Assembly: GCA_040877415.1 (NCBI GenBank)
Contig: JBBDNV010000140.1
Span: 1 to 64,000, forward strand
DNA length: 64,000 nucleotides
Direction of reading: 5' to 3'
Origin: JBBDNV01 sp040877415
Lineage (GTDB): Bacteria; Planctomycetota; Planctomycetia; Pirellulales; PALSA-1355
The position numbers and the translations under genes are program-made. This document shows, in pieces, positions 1 through 10,448 of the stretch (within the stretch, counting starts at the first letter, position 1; every line of letters starts with the position of its first letter). Under the pieces are notes generated by a model. It did no database searches. It was not told the origin of the DNA and worked only from the letters and a program-made list of their open reading frames with translations.

Positions 1-2
1 TT

Positions 3-1829
3 CCCGAGTGGTATCACGACGAAGTGCAGGTCCAGACGTTCGTGCTGGCCAGCGACCGGCAAAACGACGGCGACGTGCTGGCCATGAACGCCGCCAGCGC
101 CGCCTTGGGCGTTTCGCCGCTGCCGTTCGAAGGCCCCCTGGGCTCCATCCGCCTGGGGCACATCGACGGCGAATTCGTGCCGTTTCCGACCGTCGACCAG
201 CTCGAAGAAAGCGACCTCGACCTGGTCATCTCGGGCTCGAGCAAAGCGATCCTGATGATCGAGGGCTTTGCCCGCGAAATCCCCGAAGAGCTGATGCTCG
301 AAGCCCTGCGCGAAGGGCATCGCTACATCAAAGAGATCTGCGATTTGCAATTCGAGCTGTTCGCCAAGATCAACGTCGAGAAGCGCGAGTACGAGGTTCC
401 GCCGGACGACGGCTTCGTGGCGCAACTCAACGCGGGCTATTACGACGACCTGCGTAGGGCCAAACAGACCGAGGGCAAGCAGGCCCGCGCCGACGCGGTG
501 GCCGCCTTAAAGGCCCGCGTTACCGCGGAATTGATTCCCGATCCGGCCGCCGACGGGGCGGTGTCCGAGGGCGCTCTGGCGATTGCCTGGCACGCGCTGG
601 AAGGGCGCGTGGTGCGCGCCCTGATTCTGGCCGGCACGCGTCCCGACGGCCGCGACGCCCACTCGCTGCGGCCGATCGAGTGCCAGGTCGACGTGCTGCC
701 GCGCGTGCACGGCTCGGCCGTCTTCCAGCGCGGCGAAACGCAGGCCCTGATCACGGTGACGCTCGGCACCGGCCGCGACGAGCAGCGCGTCGACGGGCTG
801 ATCGACGAATATTCCAAAAAGTTCATGCTCGACTACAATTTCCCGCCGTTCTCGGTGGGCGAAGTGCGGCCGATCCGCGGGCCCGGACGCCGCGAAATCG
901 GCCACGGGGCCCTGGCCGAGCGCAGCGTCAAGCCGGTGCTCCCCGACCCCGAAGTGTTTCCCTACACCGTCCGCGTGATTTCCGACATCCTGGAATCGAA
1001 CGGCTCCAGCTCGATGGCCTCGGTCTGTGGCGCCACGCTGGGACTGATGGCGGCCGGCGTGCCGATCACCAACCCCGTGGCCGGCATCTCGATCGGCCTG
1101 GTGCAGGAAGGCGACGGCTGGACGCTGTTGACCGACATCATCGGCGACGAGGACCATTTTGGCGACATGGACTTCAAGATCGCCGGCACGCAAAACGGCA
1201 TCACCGGCATTCAACTCGACCTGAAGACCAAGGGCATCAGCGAAGAAATCATCCGGGCCGCGATGGCCCACAGCCGCGAGGCGCGGATCGAAATCCTCCG
1301 CAAAATGCTCACCGCCATTCCGCGCCCCCGCGCCGACATCTCGATGTGGGCGCCGCGCCTGCTGCGCACGCACATTCCGCCCGACAAGATCGGCGCGCTG
1401 ATCGGCCCGGGCGGCAAGACGATTCGCGGCATTCAGGAGTCGACCGGCGCCGTGCTGGAAGTCGAGGACGACGGCACCGTAACGATCGCCTCGAGCAACG
1501 CCGAAGCGGCGCAAGCGGCGCTGGCGCATGTCGAGGCGCTCACGGCCAGCGTGCAAGTCGGGCGCATCTACTACGGCCGCGTCACCAGCGTCAAGGATTT
1601 CGGCGCGTTCGTGGAAATCATCCCCGGCAAGGACGGCCTGGTGCACATCAGCGAGCTGGCCGACGGCTACGTCAACAGCGTGGCCGACGTGTGCAGCGTC
1701 GGCGACGAGATGACCGTCAAGGTGATCGCCGTCGACGAGCAGGACCGCGTCAAGCTCAGCCGCAAGCAGGCCCTGCGCGACTTGGAGGAGAAACAGACCG
1801 CCGCCACGACCGGCAACGGCGACGGGTAG
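3..1829 (+). CDS. pnp: Polyribonucleotide nucleotidyltransferase (PNPase), 5' end missing
   Basis: Phosphorolytic 3'-5' exoribonuclease of RNA decay. The reading frame is open from the first bases of the window, so the gene begins upstream; 608 residues are present against about 700 for the family, which means most of the first RNase PH domain's N-terminus is missing. In order one sees the end of RNase PH domain 1 (RQNDGDVLAMNAASAAL), the helical linker, RNase PH domain 2 (around 'RPDGRDAHSLRPIECQVDVL'), a KH domain with the GPGGKTIRGI loop (GALIGPGGKTIRGIQESTGA), and a C-terminal S1 domain (GRVTSVKDFGAFVEI). It ends 15 bases before a histidine kinase gene. The identification is secure; only the start lies outside the window. 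Confidence 0.97.
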   Translation, partial: PEWYHDEVQVQTFVLASDRQNDGDVLAMNAASAALGVSPLPFEGPLGSIRLGHIDGEFVPFPTVDQLEESDLDLVISGSSKAILMIEGFAREIPEELMLEALREGHRYIKEICDLQFELFAKINVEKREYEVPPDDGFVAQLNAGYYDDLRRAKQTEGKQARADAVAALKARVTAELIPDPAADGAVSEGALAIAWHALEGRVVRALILAGTRPDGRDAHSLRPIECQVDVLPRVHGSAVFQRGETQALITVTLGTGRDEQRVDGLIDEYSKKFMLDYNFPPFSVGEVRPIRGPGRREIGHGALAERSVKPVLPDPEVFPYTVRVISDILESNGSSSMASVCGATLGLMAAGVPITNPVAGISIGLVQEGDGWTLLTDIIGDEDHFGDMDFKIAGTQNGITGIQLDLKTKGISEEIIRAAMAHSREARIEILRKMLTAIPRPRADISMWAPRLLRTHIPPDKIGALIGPGGKTIRGIQESTGAVLEVEDDGTVTIASSNAEAAQAALAHVEALTASVQVGRIYYGRVTSVKDFGAFVEIIPGKDGLVHISELADGYVNSVADVCSVGDEMTVKVIAVDEQDRVKLSRKQALRDLEEKQTAATTGNGDG

Positions 1830-1844
1830 ATCGTCCGTCGTCCC

Positions 1845-2597
1845 ATGATGAACCAGCCGCACCCGCCCTCGGCCGAGGAAGTCAACAAGAAACTGGTTGC
1901 GCGGTACACGGAAATCGCGGCGCTGGCCGGGGGACTGGCGCACGAAATCAAGAACCCGCTCTCGACCATCGGGCTGAACATGGAGCTGTTGGCCGAGGAT
2001 TTCGCCCGGCCCGAGACGCCCCGCGACCGCCGGGCCGCGGCCAAAATCGCGGTCGTGCAGCAGGAATGCCAGCGGTTGCAGAGCCTGCTCGACAATTTTC
2101 TGAGCTTCGCCAAGGTGCGTACCGTTCGCTTCGAGGCCGCCGACTTGAACGAAGAAGTACGCCGCGTCCTCGACTTTTTCGCCCCCCAGGCCAAGGAGTC
2201 GAAAATCGAGCTCGTCTCGTACCTCGATCCCGAGCTGCCCAGCGTCGTGTTGGATCGCGAGTCGTTTCACGGGGCGCTCATCAACCTCGTGCTCAACGCC
2301 CAGCAGGCGATGCCTGGCGGCGGACAACTGGTGGTGCGCACAATGGCCACTTCGACCGGCGCGGCGCTCGAGCTGATCGACTCGGGCGTCGGCATGGACG
2401 AAAAGACCGCCGAACAGGTTTTCGACGCCTTTTTCTCCACCAAACCCGGCGGCTCCGGGTTGGGATTGCCCACGGTACGCAAAATCGTCGAAGCCCACGG
2501 CGGCCGCATCTCGGTCGAAAGCGAGCCCGCGCGCGGCACGAAGTTCACGATTGAGTTGCCCCTTCCGCCGCGTCTGACGGCCGTGCCCTCGCAATAA
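1845..2597 (+). CDS. Soluble NtrB-like sensor histidine kinase
   Basis: A 250-residue cytoplasmic kinase without membrane segments. The H-box GLAHEIKNPLS carries the phosphorylated His at residue 33; the N-box (NLVLNAQQAMPGGG) and G-boxes (DSGVGMDEKTAEQVFDAFFS, then GGSGLGLPTVRKIVEAHGG) form the ATPase domain. Only about 20 residues precede the H-box, so no PAS or other sensor domain is present and the signal must come from a partner protein. The response-regulator gene that follows on the same strand 97 bases downstream is its probable partner. The AHEIKNPL type of H-box is typical of kinases paired with sigma-54 activators. ATG is at 1845; a second ATG follows at once. Confidence 0.9.
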   Translation: MMNQPHPPSAEEVNKKLVARYTEIAALAGGLAHEIKNPLSTIGLNMELLAEDFARPETPRDRRAAAKIAVVQQECQRLQSLLDNFLSFAKVRTVRFEAADLNEEVRRVLDFFAPQAKESKIELVSYLDPELPSVVLDRESFHGALINLVLNAQQAMPGGGQLVVRTMATSTGAALELIDSGVGMDEKTAEQVFDAFFSTKPGGSGLGLPTVRKIVEAHGGRISVESEPARGTKFTIELPLPPRLTAVPSQ

Positions 2598-2693
2598 TCC
2601 GTACCTCTCCTGCGGCGAGCACGACGCTTGCGGCTGAGCATCGGACCACCGCCTACTAGCCCCTCGGGCCGTTCATGCGGTATCATCGGCCGG

Positions 2694-4097
<1,404 letters not shown>

Positions 4098-4101
4098 GAA
4101 A

Positions 4102-5982
4102 ATGACCCCCATCCGCCAACTACCGCCAGACGTCGTCAACAAAATCGCCGCCGGCGAGGTGATCGAGCGCCCGGGGAGCGTCGTGAAGGAATTGATGGAG
4201 AACGCCATCGACGCCGGCGCCACGCGGATCGACGTGGCGGTCGAGCAGGGGGGGCTCGAGTTGGTGCGGATAAGCGACAACGGCCGCGGCATTGCGGCCG
4301 ATCAATTGCCCCTGGCCGTGGCCAGCCACGCCACCAGCAAGATCGCCGATGCCGACGACCTGTTCCGCGTGCAAACGCTCGGCTTTCGCGGCGAAGCGCT
4401 GGCCTCGATCGCCGCAGTCAGCCGGCTCGTGCTCCGCAGCCGCCCCGAGTCGGCCCGAGAGGGAGCCGAGCTGGAAGTCGCCGGCGGTCATTCCTCGGCC
4501 GTCATCCCCTGCGGCTGCGCGACCGGCACGACGGCCGAAGTGCGCAGGTTGTTCTACAACACGCCGGTGCGGCGCAAATTTCTGCGCTCCACCCAGACCG
4601 AAATGGGGCACGCCACCGAGGCCTTCACGCGCGTGGCGCTGGCCTATTCGCACGTTCACTGTACGCTCGAGCACAACGGGCGAAGTGTCTACGATCTGCC
4701 GCGGGCGGCCGATTGGCGCGATCGAATTGCCGCGTTTTTCGGCCACGTCCTGGCCGCCGACCTGATCGCCGTCGAAAGCGTCGACGGCGCCGTCGAGCTG
4801 GCCGGCTACGTGGCCAGTCCCAGCCACAGCCGCGCAAACCCCCGCCTGCAATACCTGTTTCTCAACGGCCGGTCCATCCGCGACCGCTCGCTCGGGCATG
4901 CCCTGAGCGAGGCCTATCGCGGGCTGCTGCTCACGGGGCGATACCCGATCGCATTCTTGCGCATCGGCATGCCCGCCGACATGGTCGACGTCAACGTGCA
5001 TCCCACGAAGCTCGAGGTGCGCTTCCAGGAGTCGGGCAAGCTCTACGGCCAGTTGCTCGGCACGCTGCGCACCAAATTCCTCACAACCGACCTGACGGCC
5101 CGGCTGCAGCCGGCGGCGCAGAACGAAGCGGCCACCGCCGTCGACCCTCAAAGCGCCGAACGCATGCGGCGCGAGTTGGTCGACTGGGCCAAAGGGCGGT
5201 TGGCCGATTTCGGCTCCGACGAGCCTCCCCCGTCGGACGTCCCGACGGTGCAGTCGCGCTTCGACGAAAAGTGGCCGGCGCCGCGCGCCCCGCTCGAGCT
5301 CAGCACGCTGGACCGCCGCCGCGAGCCGGCCGATCGCTCGACTGGCGACGACGAGCCGCCGCGCGACGCGGCGGCCGCGCATCGGGTCGATCGGCCACCC
5401 GCGCCCGCGCGGCCGGTCAATGCCCTGCAACTGCACAATCGCTACCTGGTGACCGAAAGCGACGACGGCATGGTGGTGATCGATCAGCACGCGCTGCACG
5501 AACGGATTCTGTACGAGCATCTGCGCGAAAGGGTGCTTTCCGGTGCCTTGGAATCGCAAGCGCTGCTGGTGCCCGAGCCGGTCGATTTGAGCCCGGCCGA
5601 AGCGGCCGCGGCGCTTGCGTCGCGCGACGTGTTGGCGCAATTGGGGGTTTCGATCGAGCCGTTCGGCGGTGACACGGTGTTGGTGTCGAGCTTTCCGGCC
5701 ATGCTGGCCAATTTTCGCCCGGCCGAGGTGCTGCGCGACCTCGTGGACCAGCTTCTTTCCGGAGGCAAACAGCCCGAGCGCCGCGACGTGGTCGATTCGC
5801 TGTTGCACATGATTTCGTGCAAAGCCGCGATCAAGGCGGGCGACCGGCTCTCGCCGGCCGAGATTTCCGCCCTGCTCGAACAGCGGCACCTGGCCCGCGA
5901 CACGCACCATTGCCCCCACGGGCGGCCCACGGCGCTGTTCTTCAGCCGCGCAGAGCTGGACCGGCAATTCAAGCGGACCTAA
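4102..5982 (+). CDS. mutL: DNA mismatch repair protein MutL, endonuclease type
   Basis: 626 residues. The N-terminal GHKL ATPase shows ENAIDAGAT, DNGRGI, TSKI and GFRGEAL. A proline/acidic linker (about residues 330-435) joins it to the C-terminal dimerisation domain, which holds the nuclease motif DQHALHERILYE (DQHA-x2-E-x4-E) and the zinc-associated SCKAAIKAG and CPHGRP motifs. These residues are the signature of MutL that nicks DNA itself, so this organism should not depend on a MutH/Dam system. It starts 4 bases after the response-regulator stop and may be translated from the same message. Length and motifs are complete. Confidence 0.97.
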   Translation: MTPIRQLPPDVVNKIAAGEVIERPGSVVKELMENAIDAGATRIDVAVEQGGLELVRISDNGRGIAADQLPLAVASHATSKIADADDLFRVQTLGFRGEALASIAAVSRLVLRSRPESAREGAELEVAGGHSSAVIPCGCATGTTAEVRRLFYNTPVRRKFLRSTQTEMGHATEAFTRVALAYSHVHCTLEHNGRSVYDLPRAADWRDRIAAFFGHVLAADLIAVESVDGAVELAGYVASPSHSRANPRLQYLFLNGRSIRDRSLGHALSEAYRGLLLTGRYPIAFLRIGMPADMVDVNVHPTKLEVRFQESGKLYGQLLGTLRTKFLTTDLTARLQPAAQNEAATAVDPQSAERMRRELVDWAKGRLADFGSDEPPPSDVPTVQSRFDEKWPAPRAPLELSTLDRRREPADRSTGDDEPPRDAAAAHRVDRPPAPARPVNALQLHNRYLVTESDDGMVVIDQHALHERILYEHLRERVLSGALESQALLVPEPVDLSPAEAAAALASRDVLAQLGVSIEPFGGDTVLVSSFPAMLANFRPAEVLRDLVDQLLSGGKQPERRDVVDSLLHMISCKAAIKAGDRLSPAEISALLEQRHLARDTHHCPHGRPTALFFSRAELDRQFKRT

Positions 5983-6083
5983 AACCCCGGCTCTACCGGG
6001 GGATCGGCGTGAATCGGCGCGTGAAAGCATCCCGGCTATAATTGAAGTACGTCATTCCCCGTTATCGGCGCGATTATCGATCC

Positions 6084-7571
6084 ATGATTTGCGTCAGCAT
6101 CGCTCGCGGCCGGCACCGGCACATGATCGCCGAGCACCGCCACCTGGTGCAACAAGGCGCATCGCTGGTCGAATTGCGGCTCGACTATATCAACGGCGAG
6201 GTGAACCTCCGGCGCCTGCTGGCCGATCGGCCCTCGCCGGTGGTGATCACCTGCCGGCGCCAGCGCGACGGCGGCAAGTGGCCCGGCAGCGAGGAGCAGC
6301 GCTTGATGCTCTTGCGCAGCGCCATTGCCGAAGGCGTCGAATACGTCGACCTGGAAGACGACGTGGCGGCGTTGATCTCCCGCTACGGCAAGTCGAAGCG
6401 GATCATCAGCGTGCACGACTATCGCAAGACCCCCGAAAATCTCGACGAGCTGCACGCCCGGCTGGCGGCGCTCGACGCCGACGTGATCAAGATGGCCTTC
6501 ATGGCCAACACGTCGCACGACAACCTGCGGATGCTCGAGCTGGTGCGGCGGGCCAAAGTTCCCACAGTGGGCATCTGCATGGGCGATATCGGCACGCCGT
6601 CGCGCATTTTGGCCGGCCGCTTCGGCGCCCCGTTCACCTTTGCCACGTTTCACCACGAGCGCACGCTGGCGCCCGGCCAGCTCAGCTTTCAGCAGATGAC
6701 CGACATCTATCATTACGACCGCATCAACTCCGAGACGACCGTGTTCGGGGTGATCGGCGATCCGATCGCCCATAGCCTCAGCCCGATCGTACACAACGCG
6801 GCGTTCCGGCGGATGGACATGAACGCCGTCTACGTGCCCTTTCGCGTGCCGCGCGAACAGCTCTCGCAGTTCCTCCAGGACGCGCCCGCCCTGGGCATCA
6901 AGGGCTTGAGCGTCACGATCCCGCACAAGGAAACCGTGCTCAAGAAACTAAGCCAGGCCGACGAGAGCATGAACGGCATCGGCGCGGCCAACACGCTCGT
7001 GTTCGAGGACGGCAGGATCATCGGCTACAACACCGATTACCAGGCGGGGCTCGACAGCCTGAAGCAGGCCCTCATCGAGCATCACGGTCGCGAAGTGTCG
7101 CTCGACAGCGAAACGGCGCTGGTGCTGGGCGCCGGCGGAGCCGCCAAGGCGATCGCCTTCGGACTGAAGCGGCTGGGAGCCAACGTGGTCATCGCCGGCC
7201 GCACCGCGCAGCGGGCCCAGCAATTGGCCGACGCCCTCGATTGTAAAACCCTCGACTGGGCCAGCCGCTATTCGTTCCTGCCCGACCTGATCGTCAACTG
7301 CACGCCGGTGGGGATGCACCCGAATGTCGACGCCACGCCCTACGACAAGCACCATCTGCGCCCCTCGATGGTCGTGTTCGACACGGTCTACAACCCGGAA
7401 AACACCCTGTTGATCAAGGACGCCCGCAGCCAAAGCTGCACGGTCGTGACCGGCGTCGAGATGTTCGTCCGCCAGGCCTGCCTGCAATTCAAGCAGTTCA
7501 CGGGCCAGGAGGCCCCGGCCGACCTGATGCGCGACGTCCTCAAACGCGCCATCGGCCCGGCACGATACTGA
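6084..7571 (+). CDS. aroDE: Bifunctional 3-dehydroquinate dehydratase (type I) / shikimate dehydrogenase
   Basis: A single 495-residue chain catalysing two consecutive shikimate-pathway steps. Residues 1-215 are a class I dehydroquinase: catalytic His111 in SVHDYRKTP and Schiff-base Lys136 in DVIKMAF are present. From about residue 219 a shikimate dehydrogenase follows: substrate loop GDPIAHSLSPIVHNAAF, the SVTIPHK motif with its catalytic Lys, NTDYQAG, and the NADP-binding loop GAGGAAKAIAFGL. ATG 6084 was chosen because the dehydratase strand MICVSIARG begins there; an upstream start adds only unconserved residues. The same fusion order is known in plants and planctomycetes. aroK follows 36 bases later, so three pathway steps lie together. 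Confidence 0.95.
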   Translation: MICVSIARGRHRHMIAEHRHLVQQGASLVELRLDYINGEVNLRRLLADRPSPVVITCRRQRDGGKWPGSEEQRLMLLRSAIAEGVEYVDLEDDVAALISRYGKSKRIISVHDYRKTPENLDELHARLAALDADVIKMAFMANTSHDNLRMLELVRRAKVPTVGICMGDIGTPSRILAGRFGAPFTFATFHHERTLAPGQLSFQQMTDIYHYDRINSETTVFGVIGDPIAHSLSPIVHNAAFRRMDMNAVYVPFRVPREQLSQFLQDAPALGIKGLSVTIPHKETVLKKLSQADESMNGIGAANTLVFEDGRIIGYNTDYQAGLDSLKQALIEHHGREVSLDSETALVLGAGGAAKAIAFGLKRLGANVVIAGRTAQRAQQLADALDCKTLDWASRYSFLPDLIVNCTPVGMHPNVDATPYDKHHLRPSMVVFDTVYNPENTLLIKDARSQSCTVVTGVEMFVRQACLQFKQFTGQEAPADLMRDVLKRAIGPARY

Positions 7572-7607
7572 TGTTTTCGACCGTGCAAACTCCGCGAGCC
7601 CAACGCC

Positions 7608-8129
7608 ATGAACCTCGTCCTCATCGGCCTCCGCGGCAGCGGCAAAACCGCCGTGGCGCGCATCGTCGCCGAGCGGCTCGGCTGGCCGCACTTCGATGCC
7701 GATGCCGAAATCGAATCCCGCGCCGGCAAGTCGATCGCCGAGATATTTGCCGCAGACGGCGAAGCGGCCTTTCGCGATTGGGAGGTGCAAGTCGTGGCGG
7801 ACCTGGCAGCGAGCGACGCTGCGGTGATTGCCTTGGGCGGCGGAGCCGTGATGCGTCCGGAAAATCGGGCCGCGATCGCCCTACGCGGCCGCGTGGTGTG
7901 GCTGACCGCCTCGCCCGAGACGCTCTGGCGCCGCATCGAGGCCGACCGCCACTCCGCCGCACGCCGGCCGAACCTGACGCCCGGAGGCGGTATAACTGAG
8001 ATCATCGCTACGCTCGACGCGCGCGGGGCGATTTACCGCCAGTGCGCCCACCTGGTGCTCGATACGGAGGCAAAAACGCCCGACCAGATAGCCGACGCTA
8101 TCCTTGAGCAATTGGATCTGCGTCCCTGA
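7608..8129 (+). CDS. aroK: Shikimate kinase
   Basis: 173 residues, the usual length. It phosphorylates shikimate at O3 with ATP. The P-loop GLRGSGKT is at residues 8-15, followed by the shikimate-binding DADAEIE segment with the conserved acid residues, the GGGAVMR glycine loop, and the lid region around RPNLTPGG with its arginine. It lies 36 bases behind aroDE on the same strand and probably shares its transcript. Nothing unusual is seen. Confidence 0.95.
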   Translation: MNLVLIGLRGSGKTAVARIVAERLGWPHFDADAEIESRAGKSIAEIFAADGEAAFRDWEVQVVADLAASDAAVIALGGGAVMRPENRAAIALRGRVVWLTASPETLWRRIEADRHSAARRPNLTPGGGITEIIATLDARGAIYRQCAHLVLDTEAKTPDQIADAILEQLDLRP

Positions 8130-8244
8130 ACCGTCGGCCGTTGCGACTCCGCCGAGCGCCCCATCAAACACCCTCTCCCCCGGCGGGAAAGGGCAGGGGG
8201 CACTCTGAGCGCGGGCCCTCTCGATTTGAGGAAATCACGCCTCC

Positions 8245-9534
8245 GTGAATCTCATCCTGGCCATTCCGCTCCCGGTTCGACTGGTCGTGCTATTCGTTTT
8301 CGGCACGCTCGCCGGCGCGCTGGTGAATTGGGCCGTTTACCGTTTGGCGTGGAACCGCCGTTCGATCAGTCCCTGGTCGGCGCCGGCCGCGAATGCGCCA
8401 AAGCGCCGCGCGATCGATCGCGTGCCCCTCGTCGGCTGGCTTTCGCTGCGCCGCGAGTCGGCCTTGCAGGGCCGCGGGTTCTGGGTCCGGCCGATGATGG
8501 TCGAGCTCGTCGCCGGGTTGACGCTGGCCGCTTTGTACGTGTGGGAAGTCGAAAATGCCGCCCGGCTGTGGGCCTTCGTCGGCGCGGCGCCGCCGCCGCC
8601 CGAGTTTCTCACCGCGAACCTCGCGCTGGCGGATCACCTCCGCTACCTGGGACACGTCGTTCTCGTCTCCCTAATGCTTGCGGCGTCGCTCATCGACCTG
8701 GATGAAAAGACGATTCCCGATTCGATCACCGTGCCGGGAACGCTCGTCGCGCTGGCCCTGGCGGCCTTGTATCCCTGGTCGCTGCCCGCGGCCGCGCATT
8801 TTGTGATCGCCGCACAGCCGCAGGTTGAATTTCTCACGCTTGCCTCGCCCAATGCCTGGCCCCCTGGGCTCGACGCGTTGCCGATGCTAACGGGTCTGAC
8901 CGTCGCGCTTGCATGTTGGACGCTGTGGTGCGGCGGACTTTTGCCGCGGCATTGGAACACCGGGCGCGGTTGGGCCCTCGCCGCGCGGGTGTTCTTCCAC
9001 CGCTTGCGCGTCGAGCGGCTGACGTATGCGATCGTTGTCATGTGGTTCATCGGCGCGGCTGCGATCGCGCTGGTCGCCTGGCAAGCCGGGATCGCGCGTT
9101 GGGCCGCGCTCGTGACGGCACTGGTCGGCATCGCGGCCGGCGGCGGGATCGTCTGGGCGGTGCGCGTGATCGGCGGCTCGGTGCTGGGGCGCGAAGCGAT
9201 GGGCTTCGGCGACGTTACGCTCTTGTCCTTGATCGGCGCGTTCCTCGGCTGGCAAGCCTGCCTGATGATCTTTTTCGTGGCGCCCTTTTTCGGTCTGGCG
9301 TTTGCCATCGTCAACTGGGTTTTGCACCGGGAGCGCGAAGTTCCCTACGGTCCCTTCTTGTGCCTGGGCGCGGTTGTCGTGATGTTGAAATGGCCCGCCT
9401 TCTGGGCGCAAACGGCCGACCTGTTTGGCCTGCCCTGGCTCGTGCCGGCCGTGATTGCGTGCGGTCTGGCGCTGTTGGGCGTCTTGTTGTGGATCTATCG
9501 AATCATCGAGCAACTTTTCGTGCGGAGCTGCTAA
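8245..9534 (+). CDS. Prepilin peptidase (A24 family), cysteine-free N-terminal domain
   Basis: A 429-residue polytopic membrane protein. It carries the two A24 aspartate sites: LIDLDEKTIPD (Asp151/153) and GFGDVTLL (Asp323). The N-terminal region aligns in pattern with the PilD methylase domain (DRVPLVGWLSLR...WVRPMMVELVAG) but has none of the zinc-binding CxxC cysteines. It is longer than PilD (about 290) because of extra helices between the two active-site regions and at the C-terminus. The start is GTG 8245, with a GAGG about 15 bases upstream. It probably processes type IV pilin-like or pseudopilin leaders; no pilin gene is adjacent. Peptidase assignment is good; methylation activity is doubtful. 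Confidence 0.85.
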   Translation: MNLILAIPLPVRLVVLFVFGTLAGALVNWAVYRLAWNRRSISPWSAPAANAPKRRAIDRVPLVGWLSLRRESALQGRGFWVRPMMVELVAGLTLAALYVWEVENAARLWAFVGAAPPPPEFLTANLALADHLRYLGHVVLVSLMLAASLIDLDEKTIPDSITVPGTLVALALAALYPWSLPAAAHFVIAAQPQVEFLTLASPNAWPPGLDALPMLTGLTVALACWTLWCGGLLPRHWNTGRGWALAARVFFHRLRVERLTYAIVVMWFIGAAAIALVAWQAGIARWAALVTALVGIAAGGGIVWAVRVIGGSVLGREAMGFGDVTLLSLIGAFLGWQACLMIFFVAPFFGLAFAIVNWVLHREREVPYGPFLCLGAVVVMLKWPAFWAQTADLFGLPWLVPAVIACGLALLGVLLWIYRIIEQLFVRSC

Positions 9535-9627
9535 ACCGCCGGCCGCCGCGGGACATATTTTGCGGGCTAAACTTGAGGTGTACGCCCCCCTCGCTTTTTC
9601 CCTCCGATTCAACCGACCCCCCAAGCG

Positions 9628-10143
9628 ATGTTCCTGACCCACACGCTCTACGATCCGTTCGGCGCCGATCGCGATGCCTTGCGCCGGGGCCGTTACGGCG
9701 TGATCGAGATTCGCGACGGCCGCCTGTGGGCCATTCATTTGCGGCGGTGGCCGAAAATCGTGTCCGTCCTGGATGTCGATTGGTTCGGCCGCCGCGATCA
9801 CGAGACCAAGCCGGGCGATCGCTGCCTGCTGTACTACAACCAGCCGCGGCGATGTTCCAACTTTCTGGCGCTGGTGTTCGTCGTTTCGCACCGCGACTCG
9901 ACGCTGGCCACGTTTCGCCGCTCGCTCGCGGTGCTCGACCTGGTGGCCCGCGCCAAGCGCACCGACGCGATTTTGTGCGACGTCTGGAACCTGCGCATCT
10001 CGGATCGCCTCCTGGCCCGCGGGGGCTGGGAGCCGCACAAGCCCCAGCGCTGGCACCGCAACTACATCAAGCGGTTTTACGGTCAGTATCCGCTATCGAA
10101 ACTCGCAACGGGCGAAGCCGTCGTGCCGGCGACGCCATGCTAG
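9628..10143 (+). CDS. Conserved hypothetical protein
   Basis: A 171-residue soluble protein that I do not recognise. It has no signal peptide or membrane segment, is rich in Arg and Trp, and has a mixed alpha/beta pattern with a segment RISDRLLARGGWEPHKPQRW near the C-terminus that resembles the last strands of GNAT-type proteins, too weakly to assign. Codon use matches the neighbours, which supports a real gene. A REP-like inverted repeat begins 27 bases after the stop. Confidence 0.7.
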   Translation: MFLTHTLYDPFGADRDALRRGRYGVIEIRDGRLWAIHLRRWPKIVSVLDVDWFGRRDHETKPGDRCLLYYNQPRRCSNFLALVFVVSHRDSTLATFRRSLAVLDLVARAKRTDAILCDVWNLRISDRLLARGGWEPHKPQRWHRNYIKRFYGQYPLSKLATGEAVVPATPC

Positions 10144-10169
10144 CAAACCAACAATGCTTTCGTCATACC

Positions 10170-10235
10170 AGCCCGAAGCGCAAGCGAGGGTGCGCAGTTG
10201 GATTCTCGATTCTCCCTCGCTTGCGCTTCGGGCTA
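10170..10235. repeat. REP-like inverted repeat downstream of the unknown gene
   Basis: Arms agcccgaagcgcaagcgagg (from 10170) and its complement ending cgcttcgggct at 10234 enclose about 23 bases. The same arm sequence recurs near 39002-39080, 45029-45052 and 56724-57059. It sits just after a stop codon and could form a strong hairpin acting as transcript end or stabiliser. The 305-base gap to the next gene otherwise holds only the promoter and ribosome site region of the OmpA-like gene. Confidence 0.8.
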
Positions 10236-10448
10236 AAGTGGCGTAACCTCCAAACTGCTCTTGTCGCTCTCTTGCCCCGACACTACGATCCGGGCCTTGT
10301 CAAATTGCGCCCTTTGAAGTTGCCGCGCCGTTTTTCGGTCCATTCGCGACAGGGCCCGTTCGGGTTTCCCCAAGCCGCCCGACCTGGCGCGCCGTCGTGC
10401 CCATCGAACACGGACGTTCGTTCCCAGATAGCTCGAGGAGACAGGAGC

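Noticed and set aside
507..2594. Very long minus-strand frame opposite pnp and the kinase gene
   Set aside because: Shadow of GC-rich coding sequence in another frame; composition is Arg/His/Gly-biased with no domain, while the plus strand has clear proteins.
4120..6030. 636-codon minus-strand frame opposite mutL
   Set aside because: Antisense shadow of mutL; no recognisable motif.
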